Assembly (NCBI GenBank): GCA_001584585.1
Contig: LSYV01000186.1
Span: 6,561 to 27,745, forward strand
DNA length: 21,185 nucleotides
Origin: Gonium pectorale
Taxonomy: Eukaryota > Chlorophyta > Chlorophyceae > Chlamydomonadales > Volvocaceae
Reading direction: 5' to 3'
Shown one piece after another: positions 1 through 9,162 of the stretch; position 1 is the first letter of the stretch, and every line of letters begins with the position of its first letter. The translations under genes were made by a program, and so were the position numbers. Below the pieces are notes generated by a model. It made no database searches, was not told the origin of the DNA, and saw only the letters and a program-made list of their open reading frames with translations.

Positions 1-1639
1 GCCGCGACACGGGCGTCCGCTGCAGCTCCGCGTCTACCTGGCCCCGCTCCATCAGCGACCGCATCCCGTCAGGCTTGGCGGTCCGGGACGCCAGCTTCGC
101 GAGCAGCTTGTTGCAGGCGAGGCCCACCTGCGGGAGGGGACGGAGCGAACAAGGAGGAGGCGGGAGGGGACGGAGGAGGAGGCGGGGGTCGAGGTGCGCG
201 GTTACTCCGGATGTAGCGGGCAATGGCGTGTTACGGCGCGGCCAATATTGGAGGCACTCAGCATGACTCGTAAGGGCTGACGAGGGTGGCCGGCACACGC
301 AAGATGGTCAGCTTGTCCGCATGTGAGCATGGGCAGCTGGGGCTCCCGTGCTGAGCTAATTGCTACTGTGCAAATGGCCATACTGGATACGCCGCCCCGA
401 TTGCATGGACACCGGAATGCGCGGTAGGCGGTCATGAGGATGCAGGGCTACGATGATGACTGACAAAGCTGCTAGGGACGCCAGCCGCCAAACATGTGGT
501 GGCTGATCAGCCGTGAGCCCGGGACAAACGGGAGCAGCCGGCTACCGTGTGGCACAGGCTGCCATTGGCCGCCCGCTACTTCTCCGCTGCTTCTCATGGT
601 AAGGAGTACGAGTCGGGCCGACTCACCGACACGCGCAGGCCAAGCTGATTCCGGGCCTCGCGCCGGATGAGCTCGCCCAGCCGCACGGCCACAGAGCTGA
701 CCCGCGGGTCGCTGTCCACGCCGTCGTGTGCGCCATCCGCGCCGGGGCCTGGCTCCGGCCCGAGCCCCGCAGAGGCTCCGGAGGGTACGCAGATGTATGC
801 TTCATCGATCGAGGCTTTCTCCATGACTGAGCCAGTGGGAAGCAAGCCGCGGATGAGCCTGAGGGATGGAGAGAGAGGCGCGGAGGCGCGAAGGCAGCGG
901 CAGCCACGTGGCAAGCCACTCCGGTTGTCCGTAAAGCGAGCACTGAGCCAGCAAGGCGCAAGCAGCGGCGCCAAATTCAGCGCGTAATCTCCGAGAGTGC
1001 GCGTAGAGCCATCCCGGGAAAGCTCCCGTGCACGGCGGCGAAGTCCACGCACCTCATGAGGGCCGCCGAGGTCTCCCTGTACGGTCTGTACGACGGCCGT
1101 GTTCCGTCCTCGCAGTACACATGTACGACACGACCGCCGACTACAGCGAGGAGGCGCCGCGCCTGTTGGCGGAGGGGTGGGTGGGTCGGGGATGGAGGCC
1201 TGGCATCAACACGTGCAGGCCGTCCGCCAGCAGGGGCCAGTAGAAGTTGAAGAGCTGCGAACGCTGCCTGTCCATGTCTAGCGTGTAGCCCACCTCTCCT
1301 GGTGCCATATGCTTCGCGACTCCCGCCTGCCGGGCATGATAGTCGACTGCGATGATGTCTTGGTGCTGTTGCACAGCCAGGGGAACTCCGTGAAGAGAGC
1401 CATCGGCATGGCGCAGGGCCTCAACCTGTTGACACCCCGGTGAGCGCCCGGGTAAGCCAGAGGGAGGTTGCAAAAACCTTGCCTGACTGTGAAGGGTGAC
1501 CCCGTGCCCATGCTGCGCATGCTGTGCAGCTGCGTGCCACCCTCATAGCGTCCTCCTCCTCATGCTCACTGACCTGGCAAAAGAAAGCATCCACGTCCAC
1601 ATGTAGGATTGCTTGCATTTCCGCCGCAGGTGCGCACAT
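1..1639 (-). CDS. POLH: Y-family translesion DNA polymerase, Pol eta-like, N-terminal half (partial, 5 exons)
   Basis: Exons, in order of transcription, are 1639-1574, 1425-1294, 1162-1053, 858-627 and 127-1; the gene continues beyond the left edge. All junctions have GT..AG borders and matching phases, and the frame stays open through about 222 codons. Counting from the ATG at 1639, residues 11-20 read ILHVDVDAFF, the first metal-binding motif of Y-family polymerases (D15 and D17). Exon 2 carries GVPLAVQQHQDIIAVDYHAR, the fingers region that contacts the incoming nucleotide. Exon 4 carries EKASIDEAY, the second catalytic motif (D121, E122). Exon 5 carries CNKLLAKLASRTAKPDG, typical of the palm/thumb region. 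The spacing between the two catalytic motifs (about 106 residues) fits Pol eta, and SIDE favours eta over kappa (SLDE). A proline/glycine/aspartate-rich insert follows the SIDE motif. A second ATG at 1618 also fits as a start. The protein would insert nucleotides opposite UV damage in the nucleus. The family call is firm; eta rather than iota is inferred. Confidence 0.88.
128..626 (-). other. Intron 4 of the Pol eta-like gene (499 bp)
   Basis: The donor gtgagt (reverse complement of 621-626) and the cag acceptor at 130-128 join codons that restore the conserved stretch RVSVGLACNKLLAKL. Next to the acceptor, about 131-190, is a G/A-rich plus strand with repeated gggaggggacggag blocks, so the transcript has a long polypyrimidine tract there. 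I see no gene in the intron; short open frames in it have no recognisable content. Confidence 0.75.
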
Positions 1640-1829
1640 GCCTGTTCGCGCCGGTCGGGGTCAAGTAAAAGGGTTAGACATTTCAATATCAATTCTCTAG
1701 CTGTAGGAACAAGACAGGCTGCCAATACTGACGAGTGGCTGACGGACGAGTCACGGCATAGACTTACGTTTCTCAAAAGCTCAATCACTCAACACACCGC
1801 TGATGCGACACTGCCGACGTTGAAATAGG
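1640..1829. promoter_or_regulatory. Shared intergenic region between divergent Pol eta and SCO1 genes
   Basis: About 190 bp separates the farthest-upstream ATG of the polymerase gene (minus strand) from the ATG of SCO1 (plus strand). Both promoters and both 5' UTRs must lie here or overlap the neighbouring transcript, so it is likely a bidirectional promoter. The stretch is less GC-rich than the flanking exons, notably 1668-1700. I see no clear TATA box. This is inference from layout. Confidence 0.45.
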
Positions 1830-2759
1830 ATGCGCACGCAACGACTTTTTGGCCTTCAGGCGCTCGCAAGGCAGTGGCTCAGCGGAGAGCTCGCTTGCGG
1901 AAGCGGCGCAGCGCAGCAGCATGCAGTCAGCTCGGGTTATGGGTGCCCCGTTCTGCTGCAGCAGCGCGCGGCCTTGCAGCGACGTGTCGCGATGATGCAC
2001 ACGAGTCGTGGGCTCGCAGCGGAGGCCGGCACGCGTCCCTCGTCTCGAGACGTGGCCCCCGTCTCTATGCGGACGCTGATACTCATGCTCATGGCGGGCG
2101 CGGGCGTCACCTACGCGACGCGAACGTACACGGAGCAGAAGATGCAGCAGGTGGTTGCCAAGAGCCAGCAGGTGGTGGGCCAGGCAGCCGTCGGGGGGCC
2201 TTTCGACCTCATCGACCAGGACGGCAAGCGCTTCACCGACAAGGACCTGCACGGCGAGTTTGCGCTGCTGTACTTTGGCTTCACCCATTGCCCCGACATC
2301 TGCCCTGATGAGCTGGAGAAGGTCAGCGAGTCCATCAACCTGATCGACAAGTGGACCGGCGTCAAAATCACCCCTGTCTTCATCAGCGTTGACCCCCAGC
2401 GCGACAAGCCGCCGCTGGTCAAGTCCTACGTGCGCGAGTTCCATCCCCGCATGGTCGGCCTGACGGGCGACCTCGATAACATCAAGACCGTCAGCAAGTC
2501 GTACAGAGTGTACTACAGCAAGACCGGCGAGAGCGACACCGACTACCTGGTGGATCACTCGATTATTCACTACCTGATCGACCCCGCCGGCGACTTCGTG
2601 ACCTTCTTTGGCAAGAACACTGACGCCCAGCAGCTGGCGACGCAGGTGCTGCAGCACCTCGAGTCCTGGCAGAAGGAGCACCCAGATTACCACCGGGGCA
2701 AGGCATTGAAGCCGCCGCTACAGACGGCGGCGGCGGCGGCAGCAGGGACGGCCAAGTAA
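1830..2759 (+). CDS. SCO1: SCO1/SenC copper chaperone of cytochrome c oxidase, mitochondrial
   Basis: One open frame of 309 codons ending in TAA. The first 75 or so residues are rich in Arg, Ala, Ser and Gln with almost no acids, as expected of a mitochondrial presequence. A single membrane helix lies at about 82-97 (LILMLMAGAGVTYA), so the C-terminal domain would face the intermembrane space. The thioredoxin-like domain runs from about 123 to 285. It has the copper-binding CPDIC motif (C154, C158) inside YFGFTHCPDICPDELEKV, the ISVDPQRD motif at 185-192, and the distal histidine H243 in DYLVDHSIIHYLID. In this family those two cysteines and the histidine bind copper for delivery to the CuA site of subunit 2. 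The C-terminus ends in an alanine-rich tail. No intron interrupts it, unlike the polymerase gene beside it. The start is the first ATG of the frame, and it gives a full presequence. Confidence 0.95.
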   Translation: MRTQRLFGLQALARQWLSGELACGSGAAQQHAVSSGYGCPVLLQQRAALQRRVAMMHTSRGLAAEAGTRPSSRDVAPVSMRTLILMLMAGAGVTYATRTYTEQKMQQVVAKSQQVVGQAAVGGPFDLIDQDGKRFTDKDLHGEFALLYFGFTHCPDICPDELEKVSESINLIDKWTGVKITPVFISVDPQRDKPPLVKSYVREFHPRMVGLTGDLDNIKTVSKSYRVYYSKTGESDTDYLVDHSIIHYLIDPAGDFVTFFGKNTDAQQLATQVLQHLESWQKEHPDYHRGKALKPPLQTAAAAAAGTAK

Positions 2760-3660
2760 TGTGGTCACGGCGGCGGCGACGGAGCTGCAATCGCTGGACT
2801 GGCGTCTGCCGTACGGCGGGGAACGTAGGGTGGCGGCGGTTGCTGAGCAGTGGACAGGTCTGTAGACGCTGCTGGCGCCCCCCCTGACGGCCATGTTGGG
2901 CGGCGGTGTGACTGGTGGCGGATGCAGCTCTGTGACGCCGCCCGGACGCCACATGACGCCGCCCAGACTCAACGTGACGCCGCCCGGACGAGCCGGTTCC
3001 TAAGCTTGCGGCGGCGGCGCGCGGCCACTAGGGCTAGGCCTTAAGCTGCCGCCACGGGCGCCCGCCAAGCAGGGTTGCAGCTGATGGGGAACGAGGGTTG
3101 CAAGGCATCTCAGTAGATACCCCCTGGGGCGCATACATCTCCCGACCGTTGAACACTGGCTGAGCGCTGAGGGTGGACGCGTGGGGCCAGGGCCCCGGCG
3201 CTCCCGGTGTTCGCCCGATGCCGCACCTCCCGGTGGTCCGTTGCATGCAGCTGGGGTGGGGGCCGGAGCAAGGCACTGAACCAGTAGCCGGCGCCGTTGA
3301 CACCGCTTAGCAGCGCTGGCTGGGGCATGTTCGGTAATCGTAAGGGCAGCGCTTGCAACCAGCTGCAGGTTCGGTGTTGCGGAGGTAAGGGCGGCGGGAG
3401 GGTGCTGACGGTGACCAGCAAGGCGCAGCCGCCAGGGGTTGCGAAGTAGGGTAGCGGGGCGGGGTTTGTTGCAAATCTGGCTGGCGGCGAAAGAAACCGA
3501 CGAGGGCGGATGATATGGCTGGGCAGTGAACGGTTGCTGTGCAAGCGCATCCACTGGGTGTGGCATTGGCGCGAGGTGCCGTGGCGCCGTGTTCACAAGG
3601 CCCCTTGCGGAGCCCCGCGTCACCTATTTGTAGCGTGTCTTCATTCTGTCACCGCTGCTA
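2760..3660. other. Gene-free stretch after SCO1
   Basis: Apart from the short tandem repeat at 2933-2995, I find no open frame with recognisable content and no splice-linked exons. No TGTAA polyadenylation motif (the usual chlorophycean signal) is visible here downstream of SCO1, so the transcript end is not defined. Confidence 0.5.
2933..2995. repeat. 21-bp tandem repeat, 3 copies, downstream of SCO1
   Basis: Three tandem units start at 2933, 2954 and 2975, each beginning tgacgccgccc. Units 1 and 3 share tgacgccgcccggacg, and unit 2 differs at a few bases. It lies about 175 bp after the SCO1 stop, probably in the 3' UTR or just beyond it. Confidence 0.8.
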
Positions 3661-5131
3661 CGAACGGTGCGGCGTTGTATCCCGTGCTGTTGCTGCTGCT
3701 TGGCGAGTACGGGACGATATGCTCCTCTCGGAAGGGCTGTCCTTGCCGACTGTATGGTTGGCAGCTAACAGTTGAACACAGGCATTGCCCACTGACACTT
3801 AGTGCAATGTCAGCGGAGGCTAGCGAAGGTCTGTGTCTCTGCGACGCCACGCGGAATGTGCGAGTGTTGAAGCAGATTGCGCTGCACAAGGCCGCACAGC
3901 GTCTCTTGGCTTACTCGCAAAAGTCTGCTACGTAACGGATCACTTTCTTATTATTTGGCGTATTCGTGTGTAGACACTCTGACGTCGACGCTACGCCGTT
4001 GCGCAAGTAGGGCACGTAGCATCCGCAAGCCCGGCCTTGGGGTCATGCCAGGGCGGCCCATGGGGTGTCTCGGGATGTGCCGTTTGCGTTTCACGTTCCG
4101 AACGAGCAAGGAAAGCATGTCCAGGTTGCTCATATTTGCGCGGTGCTGAGTCCGTACGACACTACTCCTGGTAGTCCTGCCTGGCTAGTCTCTGCCCTGA
4201 AGGAGTGTAAGACGCTATCCGCTTTTCGCGCCTCAGCAGCGTCCCGGCGTGTCAGCATGCCTGTAGGTGCGCCTCATAGCGGTACAGCCCCAGGTGCCAT
4301 CGGGCGCAGCAGGGGCATACATGGCATCTCGTAAGCCCGGTGGCCGCCCACGGACGACGGCCGCGCATCCATCCAGCAGAAGGGCGTCGGTGCTGTGCGG
4401 TGCAGCTTGCATGCATCCTAGCTTCCTGTTAGGACAACGCACGATCGCCGCGCGCCTCGATCGCCGGCAGGGGCGCTAGTCCCGCCGCCGGCCGCTGACG
4501 CAGTTGCTTGCCATCAGCTCCGTCCGCCGGCGGGAAAACGCCTGGGTCAGCCGCGAATATGAGATCGACCACCGCCGGCTGTAGACACAGCAAGTGTGAA
4601 ACCAGCGCTGCGAACGGCGGTAGAGTGAGGCGGCGCTGCTGCCATCGCGGCGAGCGCCGCACGTACGTAAGAAACTTGCAAAACGCAGTGCGTATGAAAT
4701 ACATACATCGGGCCACACTGGCCCTCGCGCGTGTCCTGCTCGCGTCGCCGCGCCTCATGTCAGGCAGGTTGAAAAAACAAAGGTGCGCCCTGCAGCTGGG
4801 GCCCGGATCGCCGCCACCGCCGCGTCCTCCGCACCAACCAGGGCAGGCCAGCAGCACCCGGATGCATTGTGCTGGGCCCTGGGTTTATTTTATATGCAAC
4901 GTGTATGTGCACGGGGGAAAGCCACCAAGCAACCGCCCGGCACCACGCCCTTCCCGCTGTGCACTTAGGGGGAAAGCGGCGTCTCCTTGGAGACGGAAAC
5001 AGACGAAACACGCTACGTGCGCGTGGCTCCTCCGCTGTGGCGCGCGGGAGGTGAGGCGCGCGGCGGGGGAGGGGCTGACGGCGGGCGGTCAAGGTGATAG
5101 GGATACAAGGGCAGAATGCGGAAGGGACATT
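3661..5131 (+). repeat. Dispersed repeat, copy A (about 1.47 kb)
   Basis: Similarity to 18510-20972 begins sharply at cgaacggtgcggcgttgtat and ends near gcggaaggga. The copies share long blocks, for example 3735-3775 with 18585-18625 and 4690-4760 with 20535-20605. Copy A has about 100 bp near 4118-4205 that copy B lacks. Copy B has about 1.1 kb inserted at the site matching about 4443-4445 here. The copies differ by many substitutions and by indels that are not multiples of three, so they are not a shared protein gene. I see no terminal inverted repeats or convincing target duplications. It is most likely a non-autonomous transposable element or a segmental duplication. Confidence 0.8.
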
Positions 5132-5948
5132 GGCTGTGTTATGTTAATTATGCGTTGTTATCGCGCGAGCAGGTGAGTGGGCTGCAAAGGCTTCCGAGGC
5201 CCTTTGCTGGCAACGTTGCGGCAGAAGCTGGATCGAAACTTGAAGGGACGGCATGGCCAGCGGCCGAGCCACTTGAGGAACGAATGTCGTGCACACTTGG
5301 CGGCCGATGTATGTAACCAGCTGTTTCGCAGGCACTAAAAACAGCTGAGAGCCCTATAATAATTTAATTATTCCTGCTGAGCTTAGTCTAATGATTCGGC
5401 AGGCACCCACACGCTCGTATCCGTCAGCCCTAAACAGGTTTGTTCCGTGGCCTGCTCTGGTGGAAGCGTTCGCCCTACGGTTTTGGTGCTTGTAGGGTTG
5501 CCAGCTTTCCGAGGCTGCCTTTGAGCTCTGCCAGATCACGCATCCTGGCCTCGCCTCGGTTGGCCTGGCCCTTTTCCGATCCTCCTGGCGGCTCCACCAG
5601 GCCATTCGGTCTCGCCGTCTTGGGCGCTGCGCGACTCGCGACGAGGACCCTCACCAAGCTGGACGACCCGGCGCGGCTGCATCGTTCACAGATTAGTCCT
5701 GCGGCTTGCAATTGTGTTGGCTTCAAGAACAGCTGAGCGGGAAACACTGTACTGCCCGGATTGTCGGCAAGCAAGGGCGTGACGAGGGCTGCAAGCTTCA
5801 GGCTTCAGAGGCCGCGAACGCGATGACTGACGCGTGACACCCGCTCACTGCCCTTCAGCAGTTATACTCCTAGTCCCTTGCTCCACCGATCGCTCACGAA
5901 ATCCTGCCCCGACGCCGCTCTACCGCAGCCTTCAACGGCACCGGCACA
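5132..5948. other. Gene-free stretch before the multi-exon pseudogene
   Basis: No recognisable coding sequence. An AT-rich patch contains a 15-nt perfect palindrome (aataatttaattatt, 5358-5372). The last part probably holds the promoter and 5' UTR of the gene whose first ATG is at 5949. Confidence 0.4.
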
Positions 5949-8693
5949 ATGCCCGTTGTCCCACAGGTAAGGAGGGGCAGGTAAGGCTGTCGGGGCGGCG
6001 TTGACATGGCGACGGGGTTGGGGAGGCGGCCGCTGCTAGTGCCCGCAATACGTTCCTGTGGGCTTCAAGGTCATCTGCATGTTTGCGTTTGACTTGGTAT
6101 GAACAGCGCATGCTCTTTGGGGCCCGCGTCCGGCTGCCCGACATCGTGTGACCCATGGGTCACATACCGGTCGGTTGGCGCCTGAGGCCCCTGAACGGCC
6201 CCTCCCCGCGGCAGCGACAACTGCGCAGCCCGAACACGTAACCAAATATCCTGGATCTTATATTATGACCCCGTACGCCCCTTCCTTTCATCAGTCGGCG
6301 AGTGCTTGCTGAGCTGCCTTTGACCTCGTCTGTGGTCCTTACAGGGCGGGGGTGGCAGCGCTGAGCCAATGTCGCAGGACACGCCGCCCCGTAGCGCTCG
6401 TGCGAGGATGGACGTGGACGAGGTCCCGCCTGCGCTGGCTTTGGCAGCGGCAGCGAGCTCCCGGGGCGAATGCTCTGGCGGCGGTGGCATGCAGGTGGGT
6501 CATGGGGGCACCCGATCCAGAGCCGTTCCGTAGCGGGATGTGCGTGCACTCGCGTGTTCCCGGCAGGATCCTTGCAGTGGAACGTACGCAGTCGTAAAGA
6601 GCCCCAGCGGTTCATGTAGCTGCAAGGGACCTGCAAACACGCTCCGCCCTCGGCGTGCGTGTGACGAGTCGACCAAAACCGGAGTCGTATGGGTTACCCT
6701 CAGGCCAACGACGCGTCCGTCTCCGGCAAGATCGCCGCGGCGGCGGCATTTTCTGCAGAAGTTGAAGATGTGGAGTACGACAGCGACGTGTCGAGCCGCG
6801 GCGAGCTCCCCAACAGCGCCTCCTGAGTAATCCGCCACCGGGACAAGTGCCTGACGCGGCTGATAGCGCTGCGGAGGGGCATCGCCCGCGTGGGGCGCAC
6901 ACACCAGGTGCGATGGCAGGCCTATGGGGGCCACGGGGTGCGGGAGGGAGGGTGTGTGTGCGCGAAGCAGGGTGCCGGTGGGTTTGGTGGGCTGTTTGGT
7001 TGGATGCGCGGTGCAGGGAACGGGCTCTTCTTCCGGTCGTTGGCAGGGGTTAGTTGGCAGGGGTCGTTGGCAGGGGTCGTTGGCAGGGGTCGTTGGCAGG
7101 GGTCGTTGGCTTGCTGGACGACGGCCCTTGCCACGCCCCGAATCTTCCACCTGGACCTCACACCTGCGTCCAGAGGCGGCCCTTCGTCCCTCGTCCCTTG
7201 GCGTCCCACAGGAGCTGAAGGCCAGTGTGGAGGCAGCTCTGGACCCTGAGACCACGCCTCACGAGTTCGCGGTGCGGCTGCGCCAACAGGTGGCTACACT
7301 GGCAGCGGGGGGGTTTGCGCGCGAGGGGCGCGGGCCTTGCGCGCTTTGGTGAACCACGGCTCCCGTGCGACCAGTCGTACGGCCTCCCTGCCGTGCGGTC
7401 GTGTTCGTGAAGCACCTGACCCGTGTACCGCGGCACTCCAAAGGATGCAAGCAGCCTTGACGGGTGAATACCGACACGGGGGCTCGGGATGTAGCCCGGC
7501 GCACACCTCTCGGACCTCTCCACACTCCTTGCCTTATGCAATTGCCTGAACCCCTAAAATAAAGCTCGCCTTACTGCCCCGTCCGCCAGCAAACGCGGCG
7601 TTGCGCAACCGCGGCGTCGTGTGGACCAAGGTTTCAACCCGCCCGCACTACTGTGTCCGCGGCTGGGTGCTACCGCCCCGGGCTAGTCCGGATTGCACGG
7701 GTCGTGCCGGGCCGGGAGCAGCGTCCGGTATGTGCTGTCCGCTGTGACCGAGTTGCGCCACCGAGTACCCCCGCACCCAGGGAGCACGCGCACCCGTCAC
7801 CCCACGACTCCTCACCGACGCCGGAAAGGCCGCTCGCAGTCAGCGCTTGTGCAGAAGACCACACGTCCGATGTCGGGCTGGGCGGCGCTCCGCATCCTCG
7901 GTCCTCTGGCCGCTCCAGGTCGTCGAGAAGGCGCGCATGGCTCAGCGGCTGCGGCGGACCGTGGGGCTGGAGCACCTGCTGAGGTGGCAGCTGAAGGCCG
8001 CGGTGGGTCTTCTGTGGGCGGGGCACGTCACCCGTGTTGGGCTTTGGGCTTGAGTGGCGGTTGGGTTGTGCGGCCTCTCAGGAATTGTGCGCGCAAGATG
8101 TGCGACCGCACGGCCGTATGGGTTTGGGCCGGAACGATGCGGTGCAGGGGGGGAGGGGGTGCCGGATTGGTGGAGGCGGCTGCGCTTGTCATGGCAGCTC
8201 GGGGTTGGCCCCTTGGCCTCCGCCCTCCTCATTTTCCCCGTCCCTTACCCAGCACCGCCCTTTCGCGCTTCCCTCCCTGTGTCAATGCCTATGCAGAGGG
8301 CCGACAACCGCCGGAAGGACTAGAAGCTGCGAGAGGCCGCCATTCAGCAGCAGGAGCTAGTGACGCTGATATCTTCGAAGTTCCCGATGGGGCCGGGTCT
8401 CGGGTGCGGGGGCGCGCAAGAGAGCACCGCCATGAGCTGGGTCAGCGACGTGATCGCCAGCATGCAGCACTGGGCGTGGAGGTCGTGTACGGCATGCTTG
8501 CATCACCCCGTCCCCTGGCCCCGTTCTTCTGGCAGCCCGAGCGTCCACCTCCTCGCTCCCACCCTTCATGCATTCCCCCGTACCGCTTGTGCTGCCGCTT
8601 GCCGTACACCCCTCCGCACGTCCGCAGGACCTGGACGAGGAGGGGCTCAAGATCCTGTTGGGCATCTCGACAACACAGGCCGGCGGCGAGCAG
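5949..8693 (+). pseudogene. Unrecognised multi-exon gene, 5' part (two in-frame stops)
   Basis: Exon blocks are 5949-5966 (MPVVPQ), 6345-6494, about 6665-6907, 7212-7289, 7919-8002, one starting at 8297, and 8628-8693. Each has a pyrimidine-rich acceptor ending in ag (except the unresolved left edge of block 3) and most have a gtaagg/gtgggt-type donor. The resolved introns are all phase 0. The sequence runs from a Gly/Ala-rich start, through acidic text (AEVEDVEYDSDVSSRGEL), to basic and helical stretches such as CLTRLIALRRGIARVGRTHQ and VVEKARMAQRLRRTVGLEH, which look like coiled coil. Block 3 contains TGA at 6824-6826 and block 6 contains TAG at 8321-8323 (a context where GAG, giving KDEKLREAA, would fit). 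Coding-like text continues in the same frame after both stops. The left edge of block 3 (an alternative acceptor ends at 6577) and the donor of block 6 are unresolved. I do not recognise the family; nuclear or cytoskeletal roles would be guesswork. Confidence 0.6.
7038..7110. repeat. 13-bp minisatellite inside an intron
   Basis: About 5.5 tandem copies of cgttggcaggggt, the second with one extra base (tagttggcaggggt). It lies in the intron between the coding blocks ending at 6907 and starting at 7212. Confidence 0.9.
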
Positions 8694-9162
8694 GTGCGGC
8701 CACAGAGGGCAGCTCCGGTGATGCCTGATGGTGTATGAATGTTACGTTATGTGACTGTTGCGAACGTTGTTTAACCTGCGTGCATTGCATTCTGCCACAC
8801 TGTCAACTGCCCAGGGCTCTGCAGCGGCCGTCGACGACAACGATGTCAACGATGCCAAGCAAGCCACCAACCACGCTGCCGAGGCTGGACAGGCAGGCAA
8901 CGACCACGGCGGCCAGGCGGAAGAGGCCGTCAACGCCGCAGGTGAGGAGGACGCTAACGATGACGCCGATGCTAACGGTGCTGTTGAGGTGTACGGCGCT
9001 GCTCCTGCTGGCGGCCCCGATTACGGCGCTGCCCATGGCGGCGGCGTGGATTACGGTGCTGCTCCTGCTGGCGGCCCCGAGTACGGCGCTGCCCATGCCG
9101 ACTTCATCGAGTACGGCGCTCCCCATGCCGGAGGCGCAGTGTACGGCACTGCCGATGCCGGC
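8692..9162 (+). repeat. Left arm of a large inverted duplication (about 470 bp)
   Basis: Base p in this arm matches the complement of base 18393-p in the arm ending at 9701. The match begins at the donor site of the exon ending at 8693 (aggtgcggccacagagg), covers the whole intron, the acceptor at 8814, and the first part of the next exon up to about 9162. There the orientation flips at ccgg/ctccacg. The arms differ at scattered bases, for example in the intron at 8725-8760, so they are not a perfect mirror. Confidence 0.9.

Noticed and set aside
1785..2693. 302-codon minus-strand open frame opposite SCO1
   Set aside because: It is a mirror of the SCO1 coding sequence in GC-rich DNA with no motifs of its own.
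4233..4442. AT-hook-like GRPPG or GGRPRT peptides in both repeat copies, on opposite strands
   Set aside because: They are readings of one conserved DNA block in GC-rich sequence, with no flanking domain and no consistent frame.
4690..5176. Small protein starting MKYIHRATLALARVLLASPR, present in both repeat copies (also from 20539)
   Set aside because: The copies diverge by indels that are not multiples of three soon after the start, so the frame is not conserved.
6824..6826. In-frame TGA as a selenocysteine codon
   Set aside because: The context has no known selenoprotein motif, no SECIS element is evident, and the same gene has a TAG and several frameshifts, so decay explains it better.
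8321..8323. In-frame TAG/TGA as sign of an alternative genetic code
   Set aside because: SCO1 and the polymerase exons have no internal stops and SCO1 ends in TAA; the stops occur only in the gene that also has indels.
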